A model generated the notes under the pieces. It had not been told where the DNA came from. It saw nothing but the letters and a program-made list of their open reading frames with translations, and made no database searches. Made by a program: the position numbers and the translations under genes. Positions 39,870 through 48,561 of a DNA stretch of 64,000 nucleotides are shown piece by piece. Position 1 is the stretch's first letter. The number at the start of each line of letters is the position of its first letter. The stretch covers positions 124,001 to 188,000 of the forward strand of contig NZ_QSNT01000006.1 in the NCBI RefSeq assembly GCF_009498525.1, written 5' to 3'. The DNA comes from Rhizobium sp. ICMP 5592. GTDB lineage: Bacteria > Pseudomonadota > Alphaproteobacteria > Rhizobiales > Rhizobiaceae.

Positions 39870-42500
39870 ATGGCTACCGAACGTTATAACCCGCGCGATG
39901 CCGAGCCCCGCTGGCAGCAGAAATGGAACGATGAGAACGTCTTTCTCACCGACAATGCCGATCCGCGCGAGAAATATTACGTCCTAGAGATGTTCCCCTA
40001 TCCGTCGGGCCGCATCCATATGGGCCATGTGCGCAACTACGCCATGGGCGATGTCGTCGCCCGCTACAAGCGCGCCCGCGGCTATAACGTCCTGCACCCC
40101 ATGGGCTGGGACGCCTTCGGCATGCCGGCGGAAAACGCCGCGCGCGACAATAAGGTGCACCCGAAGGAATGGACCTACCAGAACATCGCCTCGATGAAGG
40201 CGCAGCTGAAGGCCATGGGCCTGTCGCTGGACTGGAGCCGCGAATTCGCCACCTGCGACGTCGAATATTATCATCGCCAGCAGATGCTCTTCATCGACAT
40301 GATGCAGAAGGGCCTGATCTACCGCAAGAAATCCAAGGTCAACTGGGATCCGGTCGACAACACCGTGCTCGCCAATGAGCAAGTCATCGACGGCCGCGGC
40401 TGGCGCTCCGGCGCGCTGGTCGAGCAGCGCGAGCTGACGCAGTGGTTCTTCAAGATCACCGATTTCAGCCAGGAACTGCTGGACGCGCTGGATACGCTCG
40501 ACCATTGGCCGGAAAAAGTGCGGCTGATGCAGAAGAACTGGATCGGCCGATCCGAAGGGCTGACGATCCGTTGGGAAATCGTGCCCGAGACCTCGCCAAA
40601 CGCCGATCGCGAGATCGCCGTCTACACGACGCGTCCGGACACACTGTTCGGCGCCTCGTTCCTGGCAATTTCGGCGGACCATCCGCTGGCAAGGGAAGCC
40701 TCGGCCCTCAATCCCGATATCGACGCCTTCTGCGAGGAATGCCGCCGCGCCGGCACTTCGCTGGCGGCATTGGAAACGGCCGAGAAGAAGGGCATAGACA
40801 CGGGTATCCGCGTCCGCCATCCGCTCGACCCGTCCTGGGAGCTGCCGGTCTATGTCGCCAACTTCGTGCTGATGGACTACGGCACGGGCGCCATCTTCGG
40901 CTGCCCTTCCGGCGACCAGCGCGACCTGGATTTCGCCCGCAAATATGACCTACCGGTCATTCCCGTGGTCATGCCGAGAGACGGCGACGCCGCAAGCTTT
41001 GCCATCGGCGATGTCGCCTATGACGGCGACGGCGTGATGATCAATTCGCGTTTCCTCGACGGCATGAGCCCGGAAGAAGCGTTTGAGACGGTGGCGGCGA
41101 AGCTGTCGGCCGCAAGCCTCGGCAATGCGCCGCAGGCCGAACGCAAGGTGAATTTCCGCCTGCGCGATTGGGGCATTTCCCGTCAGCGCTATTGGGGCTG
41201 CCCCATCCCGGTCATCCATTGCGACGATTGCGGCGTCCTGCCGGTGCCGAAGCAGGACCTGCCTGTCAAGCTGCCGGATGACGTCACCTTCGACCTGCCG
41301 GGCAATCCGCTCGACCGCCATCCGACCTGGCGGCATGTCGCCTGCCCGCAATGCGGCAAGGATGCCCGTCGCGAAACCGACACCATGGACACCTTCGTCG
41401 ATTCGAGCTGGTACTACACCCGCTTCACGGCACCTTGGGCCGATGAGCCGACCGACAAGGCCGCCGCCGATCATTGGCTGCCGGTCGATCAGTATATTGG
41501 CGGTATCGAGCACGCGATCCTGCATCTGCTCTATTCGCGCTTCTTCACCCGCGCCATGCGCGAGACCGGCCATGTCGATGCCAGGGAGCCCTTCAAGGGT
41601 CTGTTTACGCAAGGTATGGTGGTTCACGAGACCTATAGCCGCGGCAATGGCCTGACGCGCGAATGGGTGTCGCCGGCCGATATCCGCATCGAGGAAACCG
41701 ACGGCCAGCGCCGCGCGACCTTGCTGTCGACCGGCGAGGATATCGCCATCGGCGCCATCGAGAAGATGTCGAAGTCGAAGAAGAACGTCGTTGATCCGGA
41801 CGATATCATCGCCTCCTACGGCGCCGACACCGCCCGCTTCTTCGTGCTCTCCGATTCGCCGCCGGACCGTGACGTCATCTGGTCTGAAGCCGGCGTCGAA
41901 GGCGCGCATCGCTTCACGCAGCGCATGTGGCGCTTGGTGTCAGAAGCCGCTGACGAGCTGAAAGCCGTTGTTTCGGCTCCAGCAAGAGAAGGCGACGCAC
42001 TGGCGATTTCCCAGATCGCCCACCGCACACTGAAGGCCGTTCAGGCCGACTACGACAAGCTCGCCTTCAACAAGGCGGTCGCGCGCATCTACGAATTCGT
42101 CAACGCGCTGGCAGCGCCGCTCGCCAAGATCGCCGCTGGCGGAACCGATACCAGCTATCGTTCCGCCGCTCGCGAGGCGGTCGAAATCCTGATCTCGCTG
42201 GTCGCGCCGATCACCCCGCATCTGGCGGAGGAATGCTCGACGGCACTTGGCAACACACATCTCGTCGCCATGAGCGCCTGGCCTGAGTATGATGAAGAAC
42301 TCGTCGTCGAGAACGAGATCGTCTATCCAGTGCAGATCAATGGCAAGAAGCGCGCCGAATTGACAATTGCGCGCGATGCGGATCAGAATGCCGTGCAGCA
42401 GGCCGTACTCGCCTTGGATGCAGTCACAAGCGCATTGAATGGTCAGGCGCCAAAGAAGATCATCGTCGTTCCACAGAGGATCGTAAACATTGTCGTCTGA
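39870..42500 (+). CDS. leuS: Leucyl-tRNA synthetase
   Basis: Class I synthetase charging tRNA-Leu, with an editing domain. It has 876 aa. The HIGH-type motif is HMGH in PSGRIHMGHVRNYAMGD (about residue 50). The editing (CP1) domain spans about residues 225-420. The KMSKS motif EKMSKSKKNVVD lies near residue 633. A Cys-rich pair (HCDDC, CPQC) lies at about residues 450-500. An anticodon-binding domain follows. The stop overlaps the lptE start by 11 bases, so leuS-lptE-holA form an operon. Confidence 0.97.
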   Translation: MATERYNPRDAEPRWQQKWNDENVFLTDNADPREKYYVLEMFPYPSGRIHMGHVRNYAMGDVVARYKRARGYNVLHPMGWDAFGMPAENAARDNKVHPKEWTYQNIASMKAQLKAMGLSLDWSREFATCDVEYYHRQQMLFIDMMQKGLIYRKKSKVNWDPVDNTVLANEQVIDGRGWRSGALVEQRELTQWFFKITDFSQELLDALDTLDHWPEKVRLMQKNWIGRSEGLTIRWEIVPETSPNADREIAVYTTRPDTLFGASFLAISADHPLAREASALNPDIDAFCEECRRAGTSLAALETAEKKGIDTGIRVRHPLDPSWELPVYVANFVLMDYGTGAIFGCPSGDQRDLDFARKYDLPVIPVVMPRDGDAASFAIGDVAYDGDGVMINSRFLDGMSPEEAFETVAAKLSAASLGNAPQAERKVNFRLRDWGISRQRYWGCPIPVIHCDDCGVLPVPKQDLPVKLPDDVTFDLPGNPLDRHPTWRHVACPQCGKDARRETDTMDTFVDSSWYYTRFTAPWADEPTDKAAADHWLPVDQYIGGIEHAILHLLYSRFFTRAMRETGHVDAREPFKGLFTQGMVVHETYSRGNGLTREWVSPADIRIEETDGQRRATLLSTGEDIAIGAIEKMSKSKKNVVDPDDIIASYGADTARFFVLSDSPPDRDVIWSEAGVEGAHRFTQRMWRLVSEAADELKAVVSAPAREGDALAISQIAHRTLKAVQADYDKLAFNKAVARIYEFVNALAAPLAKIAAGGTDTSYRSAAREAVEILISLVAPITPHLAEECSTALGNTHLVAMSAWPEYDEELVVENEIVYPVQINGKKRAELTIARDADQNAVQQAVLALDAVTSALNGQAPKKIIVVPQRIVNIVV

Positions 42501-43011
42501 TAAGCTCTTCAAACTCGCTCGCCTTACGGGCGTTGCGTCTCTGATTGCCGTTGCAGGTCTCTTGTCGTCCTGCCAGGTGCGGCCGCTCTATGCCCTGAGC
42601 ACGGGTGTCACGCAGAAGCTTGCCGATGTCTCCTTCTCCGACGCCAATTCGCGCGTCGGCCAGGAAGTGCGCAATCAGTTGATCTTCATCGCCGGTCGCG
42701 GCGCAGGCGAGACAAAAACGCCGAAGTATACCGTCGATCTGAGCGTCAGCTCCGGCACCGGTGGCGTTCTCTATCTGCCGTCGTCAGCGACATCGGGCGC
42801 CGGCCGCACCACCGTCACGGCATCCTTCACGCTGAAGAACGCCAGCGATGGTAAGGTGCTGAAATCCGGCAGCCGCGCGGTTATCTCGCTATTGGACTAC
42901 CCGACCCAGGAATTCGCCAAGCAGCGCGCCATTCGTGATTCGGAAGACCGCGCCGCCCGTGAAGTGGCCGAGATGGTCGCCGCCGACATCGCCGCCGCGC
43001 TTAGCCGCTGA
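42490..43011 (+). CDS. lptE: LPS assembly lipoprotein LptE
   Basis: Outer-membrane lipoprotein that plugs and supports LptD in lipopolysaccharide export. It has 173 aa. The signal ends in a lipobox LSSC with Cys28 as the likely lipidated residue, followed by QVRPLYA, typical of LptE. The start is TTG 42490, with GAGGA about 9 bases upstream, inside the end of leuS. The order leuS-lptE-holA is the common one in proteobacteria and supports the call. Confidence 0.85.
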   Translation: MSSDKLFKLARLTGVASLIAVAGLLSSCQVRPLYALSTGVTQKLADVSFSDANSRVGQEVRNQLIFIAGRGAGETKTPKYTVDLSVSSGTGGVLYLPSSATSGAGRTTVTASFTLKNASDGKVLKSGSRAVISLLDYPTQEFAKQRAIRDSEDRAAREVAEMVAADIAAALSR

Positions 43012-43025
43012 TCTGAGCGCGCGGT

Positions 43026-44063
43026 ATGTCGGAGATCAAATCCCACGAGTTTGACGGATTTCTTCAAACCGCCGCGCGCAACTACCGCCTTTTCGTCATC
43101 TATGGCCCGGATCGCGGCCTTGTCTCCGAGCGGGCGGGGCAGGTGGCCGGCAAGACCGGTGTCGATCTGAAGGACCCCTTTTCGCTGATCAAGCTTGATG
43201 TCGGCGATCTCCAGAACGATGCCGGCCGATTGCTCGACGAGGTCAATGCCATCGGCCTGTTCGGCGGTGAAAAGCTGGTCTGGATTCGCGGCGCGGCCAA
43301 CGAGAAGGCACTGATCGATTCGCTGCAGATCATCGCCGACAATCCCCCTGACGCCAGTTTCGTCATCATCGAAGCTGGCGATCTCAAGAAGGGCTCAGGC
43401 CTGCGCAAGGTAGCGGAAGCATCCCGCAAGATCGCCACCATCCCCTGTTATGCCGATGACGGGCGCGCGCTGAACAGCCTGATCGACACCGAGCTTGGGA
43501 GCGAAAATCTGCGTATCTCGGCCGCTGCGCGGCAGATGCTGCTCGAGCTGCTAGGCGGCGACCGGATCGCGTCGCGCAACGAGGTGCGCAAGCTGGCACT
43601 CTATTGTCGCGGGGAGGGGACGATCGAGGAGGGGCATGTCGCCGACATTATCGGCGACGCCAGTGCCATTTCCGCGGATGACGCCGTCGACGCCATCCTA
43701 AAGGGCGATTCTGATGCTTTTCTGCATGCAATGCAGAAGATCGCTGCCTCCAAGACGTCGATGTTTCTTGTGCTACAAGGCTGCCTGAGGCAATTTCAGC
43801 TTTTGGACGTCATGCGTACGGAGATGGACGAGAAACGTGTGCCGCCGGCGCAAGTCATGCAGACACTCGGGCGGCATCTGCATTTCCGCCGCAAGCCTAT
43901 CATTGAGCAGGCGCTCCGGAGCTGGACGGCGCCGGCAATCGCCCGAGAAATGAACCGCTTGCAGTCAGCCATCCTTCAGACCAGACAGCGCGCCAGCCTC
44001 GAAGATACAATCGCCACGCAGACATTGCTGGCGACGACGCTGCAATCAGCCCGCAAGAGTTGA
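43026..44063 (+). CDS. holA: DNA polymerase III subunit delta
   Basis: Clamp-loader delta subunit that opens the beta clamp ring. It has 345 aa. The N-terminal AAA-like domain reads YRLFVIYGPDRGLVSERAG; as usual for delta it lacks a working P-loop. LFGGEKLVWIRGA, DLKKGSGLRKVAE and GGDRIASRNEVRKLALY follow, then the C-terminal collar helices. The start ATG lies 14 bases after the lptE stop. It converges with parB. Confidence 0.92.
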   Translation: MSEIKSHEFDGFLQTAARNYRLFVIYGPDRGLVSERAGQVAGKTGVDLKDPFSLIKLDVGDLQNDAGRLLDEVNAIGLFGGEKLVWIRGAANEKALIDSLQIIADNPPDASFVIIEAGDLKKGSGLRKVAEASRKIATIPCYADDGRALNSLIDTELGSENLRISAAARQMLLELLGGDRIASRNEVRKLALYCRGEGTIEEGHVADIIGDASAISADDAVDAILKGDSDAFLHAMQKIAASKTSMFLVLQGCLRQFQLLDVMRTEMDEKRVPPAQVMQTLGRHLHFRRKPIIEQALRSWTAPAIAREMNRLQSAILQTRQRASLEDTIATQTLLATTLQSARKS

Positions 44064-44165
44064 AACGCCGTCTTCATTGAAGGCGAGACGATCTTTTTAA
44101 CATATTGATTTTAAAAGATATTACTACTTACTTCCGGATGATGCCATCCAAAAGCAGCCATACCG

Positions 44166-44181
44166 TGTTTCACGGGAAACA
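44166..44181. promoter_or_regulatory. parS-like ParB-binding site
   Basis: TGTTTCACGGGAAACA matches the parS consensus at 15 of 16 positions. It lies 2 bases after the parB stop codon, between convergent holA and parB. Confidence 0.7.
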
Positions 44182-44183
44182 GC

Positions 44184-45068
44184 TCAGCGCCGCTCAAGCA
44201 ACCGGCAAATTTCTTCCAGCTGTTCCAAGGTCTTATAGGAAATCTTCACCTGGCCGCCATTGCCGCGATGATTAATGGCGACATCAAGCCCGAGCGTATC
44301 GGAGAGCGTGCGCTCCAGCGCCAGCGTATCGGAATCCTTATCATCCTTGCGGGCGCTAGCGGGCCGAGGATCGTTCTGCGCCTTGATATCGTTCTGCGCC
44401 AGCCGCTCGGCGTCGCGCACCGACATCCCCTTGGAGACGATCGTGCGGGCGAGCGTCGCTGGATCGGAGGTCGAGACCAGCGCGCGGGCATGACCGGCCG
44501 AAAGGCTGCCGCCGGCGAGCATGTCGCGAACCGGCTCCGGCAGTTTCAGCAGGCGCAGCGAATTGGCGACATGGCTGCGGCTTTTGCCGATGATTTCGCC
44601 AAGGTCGTTCTGCGTATAGCCGTGTTCGGCAATCAGCTGCTCGTAACCCAGCGCTTCTTCGAGCGGATTAAGATCGGCGCGCTGAACGTTTTCGACGATG
44701 GCGATTTCCAGCGCCGTCTTATCGTCAACGTCACGGACAATGACCGGAATCTCAATCAAACCAGCCAGTTGCGCCGCACGCCAGCGTCTTTCACCCGCGA
44801 TAATCTCATAGCGATCGGCAGAGACCGTACGCACGACGACCGGCTGCACGATACCGTGCTGGCGGATCGAACTGGCGAGGTCGTGCAGCTCGGTTTCATC
44901 GAAATATCGGCGCGGGTTCTTCGGATTGCGGCTGATGAATTCGATCGGCACCATGCGATCCGGGTTTACGCCCGGCCTGCCGGCTTCCACGGGCGTCGGC
45001 TGATCCATCTCTCCAATAAGAGCCGCCAGACCACGCCCGAGGCGCCGTTTCGAAAGATCATCATTCAT
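44184..45068 (-). CDS. parB: Chromosome partitioning protein ParB
   Basis: CTPase and DNA-binding protein that loads at parS sites, spreads, and organises the origin region for segregation. It has 294 aa from ATG 45068 (MNDDLSKRRLGRGLAALIG); a GTG four codons upstream is less likely. The N-terminal LGRGLAAL motif, the ParB/Srx CTP-binding domain (NPKNPRRYFDE, IIAGERRWRAAQLAG, VENVQRADLNPLEEA), and the helix-turn-helix (YTQNDLGEIIGKSRSHVANSLRLL) are clear. A C-terminal dimerisation region follows. Target sites lie close by, including one just after its own stop. Confidence 0.96.
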   Translation of the reverse strand: MNDDLSKRRLGRGLAALIGEMDQPTPVEAGRPGVNPDRMVPIEFISRNPKNPRRYFDETELHDLASSIRQHGIVQPVVVRTVSADRYEIIAGERRWRAAQLAGLIEIPVIVRDVDDKTALEIAIVENVQRADLNPLEEALGYEQLIAEHGYTQNDLGEIIGKSRSHVANSLRLLKLPEPVRDMLAGGSLSAGHARALVSTSDPATLARTIVSKGMSVRDAERLAQNDIKAQNDPRPASARKDDKDSDTLALERTLSDTLGLDVAINHRGNGGQVKISYKTLEQLEEICRLLERR

Positions 45069-45098
45069 CGCAATACTCACTCCAGAACAAATACACTA

Positions 45099-45914
45099 TC
45101 AGGCGGCGGCCTTGCGCTGCCGTTCCCGCTGGATAACTTCCGACGCCAGTTGCAGATAGGCCTGGCTGCCGGCGCATTTCAGATCGTAAAGGATCGCCGG
45201 CTTGCCATAGGAAGGCGCCTCAGACACGCGCACGTTGCGCGGAATCAACGTATGGTAGACTTTTTCGCCGAGATGCGTCCGCACGTCATTGACGACCTGC
45301 TGCGCGAGATTGTTACGGGAATCGAACATCGTCAACACGATCCCCTGAATATCCAGGGACGGATTGACGGTACGGCGCACCTGATCGACCGTTTCCAGCA
45401 GCTGGCTGAGCCCTTCCAGCGCGAAAAATTCGCACTGCAGCGGTACCAACACCGAATGCGCCGCCGCCATAGCGTTCATCGTCAGCAGATTGAACGAGGG
45501 CGGGCAATCCACCAAGATATAGGAGAAAGCTGTCGCACCAGCGCCATTAAGAGCGCGGCGCAGCCGGAAAACACGATCAGGCTGCTGCGCGATCTCCATT
45601 TCGATGCCAAGCAGGTCCATCGTCGAGGGGACGATGAAAAGATTCGGCACAGCCGTCTCCTGAACCGTATCCAGGATGGTATGCGTACCCACCAAGAGAT
45701 CGTAGGAAGACACTTTTCGGTCGCGACGGTCTATTCCGAGGCCGGTGCTGGCATTTCCCTGCGGATCGAGATCGACGATCAGGACGCGCTCGCCGATAGC
45801 GGCCAGGGCCGTGGCCAGGTTGATCGCGGTGGTTGTTTTTCCAACACCACCCTTTTGGTTTGCGATAGTAATAATCCGGTTTCGCTCGCCGATCATTTGC
45901 CGCATATCCATCAT
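45099..45914 (-). CDS. parA: Chromosome partitioning ATPase ParA
   Basis: ATPase that moves ParB-bound origins apart by ATP-dependent nucleoid binding. It has 271 aa. The deviant Walker A is NQKGGVGKTTT (about residues 19-29), the Walker A' region is LIVDLDPQGNASTGLG, and Walker B is ILVDCPPSF. The start ATG lies two bases after the rsmG stop and the gene is followed by parB after 30 bases, so rsmG-parA-parB are probably translated from one message. Confidence 0.97.
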   Translation of the reverse strand: MMDMRQMIGERNRIITIANQKGGVGKTTTAINLATALAAIGERVLIVDLDPQGNASTGLGIDRRDRKVSSYDLLVGTHTILDTVQETAVPNLFIVPSTMDLLGIEMEIAQQPDRVFRLRRALNGAGATAFSYILVDCPPSFNLLTMNAMAAAHSVLVPLQCEFFALEGLSQLLETVDQVRRTVNPSLDIQGIVLTMFDSRNNLAQQVVNDVRTHLGEKVYHTLIPRNVRVSEAPSYGKPAILYDLKCAGSQAYLQLASEVIQRERQRKAAA

Positions 45915-45916
45915 GG

Positions 45917-46534
45917 TTAAATTCGACGACGAGGGCGCGTTAACTCCAGGATCACGGAATCGCTCTCGACAACACTATTGTGTTTTACCAGATCGAATTC
46001 CCAACGACCACGGGCTTTCTGGACCTCGCGTTCGTAATCCCGGCCTTTATGCAGCAGCAAGCGCAGATTTTCATTGCGTTCAACCCATGGCGCCGCGTAA
46101 TCCAGTAGCATATCCAGCTCGGCAAGCGCCCGCGCCGAGATTACATCGCAATCGGCTATGATCTTCGGTGCTTCCTCAATACGCACCGCATGAACGGCGC
46201 CGCGAGCCTCGCATTCCCGAAGGCAAACCCGCAGAAATGCTGCTTTTTTCTGGTTGCTTTCCACCAGATCGACATGCCCGTCCTTCTGTTCGGCCAGGAG
46301 AATCGCTGTGATGATGCCCGGAAAACCGCCGCCACTTCCGAGATCGACCCACCGTGCTGGCTTCGGATGAAGCTGGAAGATCTGCGCGCTATCGGCGATA
46401 TGCCGCCGCCAAAGATCATCAATCGTCGACGGCGCGACCAGATTGATAGTCTTCGCCCACTTTTGAAAGAGCTCGGCAAAGTGCTGCAGCCGCCCCTGTG
46501 TTTCACGTGAAACACGCACACCGTTTAATTCCAT
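45917..46534 (-). CDS. rsmG: 16S rRNA m7G527 methyltransferase RsmG (GidB)
   Basis: SAM-dependent N7 methylation of G527 of 16S rRNA; loss gives low-level streptomycin resistance. It has 205 aa. SAM-binding WVDLGSGGGFPGI and DLVESNQKKAAFLRV, plus ISARALAELDMLLDY, are characteristic. A perfect parS site is embedded in codons 7-12, encoding VSRET. It is 33 bases from mnmG and 2 bases from parA, the classic gidA-gidB-parA-parB order. Confidence 0.95.
   Translation of the reverse strand: MELNGVRVSRETQGRLQHFAELFQKWAKTINLVAPSTIDDLWRRHIADSAQIFQLHPKPARWVDLGSGGGFPGIITAILLAEQKDGHVDLVESNQKKAAFLRVCLRECEARGAVHAVRIEEAPKIIADCDVISARALAELDMLLDYAAPWVERNENLRLLLHKGRDYEREVQKARGRWEFDLVKHNSVVESDSVILELTRPRRRI
46499..46514. 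promoter_or_regulatory. Perfect parS site inside the 5' end of rsmG
   Basis: TGTTTCACGTGAAACA is a 16/16 match to the parS consensus and lies 20-35 bases into the rsmG coding sequence. Confidence 0.9.
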
Positions 46535-46567
46535 GGCAGGACTCTCACACCTTGCAATGCCTTGATA

Positions 46568-48448
46568 TCACGAAACAAGCTTGCGCTCTTCCACCACCGT
46601 CAGCTTCCGCAGATGCGCCAGCAGCAGCGATATCGCCGCTGGGGTCATCCCATCGATCCGCGACGCCTGGGCGATATTCTTCGGCTGCGCCTTGGCGAGC
46701 TTCTGCTTCAGCTCGTTCGACAGACCTGACAGAGCCGAGAAATCGAAATTCTGAGGGATAAGCCGCTCTTCCTCGCGCCGAACCTGAACGATATCCGAGG
46801 TCTGGCGATCCATATAAACCGCATAAGCGGCCTCAATTTCGACCGCTTCGACCACCCGGCGATCGATCGACCGCAATTCCGGCCATAAGCCAGACAACGA
46901 GTCGATCGAATGCTCCGGATAGGACAGAAGATCATAGGCCGTCCGACGCTGGCCATCCTTGTTGAGGTGCAACCCAGCCTTCTCCGCCTCGCTCGGCGTG
47001 ACGCTCAGCGCCTTCAGCTGAGTGCGCGCCCATTCGAGCTTTTCCATATAATCGCCGAACCGGGCAGCGCGGGCGCTGCTGACGCAGCCGATGGTCAAGC
47101 CAAGCGGCGTCAGACGGACATCGGCGTTATCAGCGCGCAGCGACAGCCGGTATTCAGCGCGTGAGGTGAACATGCGATAGGGCTCCGCAACGCCGCGCGA
47201 GGTGAGGTCGTCGATCATCACACCGATATAGGATTCGGTTCGGCTGAGCTGGATCGCGTCGCCGCCGGCAGCCAATCGCGCCGCGTTGAGACCGGCGATC
47301 AGCCCTTGCGCGCCCGCTTCCTCATAGCCAGTGGTGCCATTGATCTGCCCAGCCAGGAAAAGACCCGGGATCTTCATCACCTCCAGCGACGGCTTCAATT
47401 CGCGCGGATCGACGTGATCATATTCGATGGCATACCCGCATTGCAGGATACGGACTCGTTCCAGACCCGGAATGGTCCGAATGAAAGCATCCTGAACCTC
47501 TTCGGGGAGGGAGGTCGATATGCCATTGGGATAGACCGTCGTATCGTCGAGCCCTTCCGGTTCCAGAAAGATCTGGTGACCGTCACGCTCGCCGAACTTG
47601 ACAATCTTGTCCTCGATCGACGGACAATAGCGCGGTCCGACACCCTCAATCTGTCCTGAATACATCGCCGAACGCATGAGATTATCGGCAATGATCTTAT
47701 GCGTCGCCGGCGTCGTCCGCGTCACGCCGCATTCAATCTGCGGATTCACGATGCGGTCCGTCATGAAGGAGAAGGGCACAGGCTCATCATCCGCACCCTG
47801 ACGTCCAACCGAATTCCAGTCGATCGTCGATCCATCAAGACGCGCGGGCGTCCCTGTCTTCAGGCGTGCAAGTGCGAGCCCATAGCGCTCCAGCGTCCCC
47901 GACAGACCCACCGAAGGATCTTCGCCGACGCGGCCGGCAGGAATTTTCCTATCGCCAATATGGATCAGGCCCCGCAGAAAAGTACCGGTCGTCAGGACAA
48001 CGGCACCGCAGCGGAATGACCGACCATCTTTCAGAACCACCGCGGAGACGCGGCCGTCGCTTATGCTCAGATCAAAAGCGTCACCTTCAATAATATCGAG
48101 ATTTTCGATCGCGCCGATCTCGGCCTGCATAGCGAGGCGATAGAGCTTGCGGTCGGCCTGCGTACGGGGACCACGAACCGCCGGGCCTTTTTTCCGATTC
48201 AACATGCGGAATTGAATACCGCCAGCATCGGCCACGCGGCCCATCAAGCCATCAAGCGCGTCGATCTCACGCACCAGATGGCCTTTGCCGAGGCCACCGA
48301 TTGCGGGATTGCACGACATCACGCCGATCGTGTCCCGCTTGTGGGTGACCAGGGCCGTTTTCGCGCCCAGCCGTGCAGCTGCGGCCGCAGCTTCGCTGCC
48401 CGCATGTCCGCCGCCAACGACGATCACATCATATATAGTCTCGAGCAT
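46568..48448 (-). CDS. mnmG: tRNA U34 modification enzyme MnmG (GidA)
   Basis: FAD protein that, with MnmE, forms 5-carboxymethylaminomethyl-uridine at the wobble position of several tRNAs. It has 626 aa from ATG 48448 (MLETIYDVIVVGGGH), with GAGGG 8 bases upstream. The dinucleotide-binding motif is VVGGGHAGSEAAAAAARLG (residues 9-27). MSCNPAIGGLGKGHLVREID, CPSIEDKIVKF, GYAIEYDHVDPREL and GTTGYEEAGAQGL are family signatures. A parS core lies 56 bases upstream in the gap to mnmE. Confidence 0.96.
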   Translation of the reverse strand: MLETIYDVIVVGGGHAGSEAAAAAARLGAKTALVTHKRDTIGVMSCNPAIGGLGKGHLVREIDALDGLMGRVADAGGIQFRMLNRKKGPAVRGPRTQADRKLYRLAMQAEIGAIENLDIIEGDAFDLSISDGRVSAVVLKDGRSFRCGAVVLTTGTFLRGLIHIGDRKIPAGRVGEDPSVGLSGTLERYGLALARLKTGTPARLDGSTIDWNSVGRQGADDEPVPFSFMTDRIVNPQIECGVTRTTPATHKIIADNLMRSAMYSGQIEGVGPRYCPSIEDKIVKFGERDGHQIFLEPEGLDDTTVYPNGISTSLPEEVQDAFIRTIPGLERVRILQCGYAIEYDHVDPRELKPSLEVMKIPGLFLAGQINGTTGYEEAGAQGLIAGLNAARLAAGGDAIQLSRTESYIGVMIDDLTSRGVAEPYRMFTSRAEYRLSLRADNADVRLTPLGLTIGCVSSARAARFGDYMEKLEWARTQLKALSVTPSEAEKAGLHLNKDGQRRTAYDLLSYPEHSIDSLSGLWPELRSIDRRVVEAVEIEAAYAVYMDRQTSDIVQVRREEERLIPQNFDFSALSGLSNELKQKLAKAQPKNIAQASRIDGMTPAAISLLLAHLRKLTVVEERKLVS

Positions 48449-48503
48449 TGCCAAGCCCTCTATGTTGCCGTCTGTTTGGCACATCAATTTCAGGAGTCAA
48501 GAA

Positions 48504-48519
48504 GGTTTCACGTGAAACG
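48504..48519. promoter_or_regulatory. parS-like site between mnmE and mnmG
   Basis: GGTTTCACGTGAAACG carries the complete 14-base palindromic core; only the two outermost bases differ from consensus. Confidence 0.8.
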
Positions 48520-48545
48520 TTTTGAACGACCTATCTCCTAGGTCG

Positions 48546-48561
48546 TGTTTCACGTGAATCA
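48546..48561. promoter_or_regulatory. parS-like site over the mnmE stop codon
   Basis: TGTTTCACGTGAATCA matches consensus at 15 of 16 positions. Its last three bases are the reverse complement of the mnmE TGA stop. It lies 27 bases from the previous site, giving a close pair. Confidence 0.7.

Noticed and set aside
44268..45920. 550-codon open frame opposite parB and parA
   Set aside because: Runs across two convincing genes and their gap on the other strand; a frame shadow.
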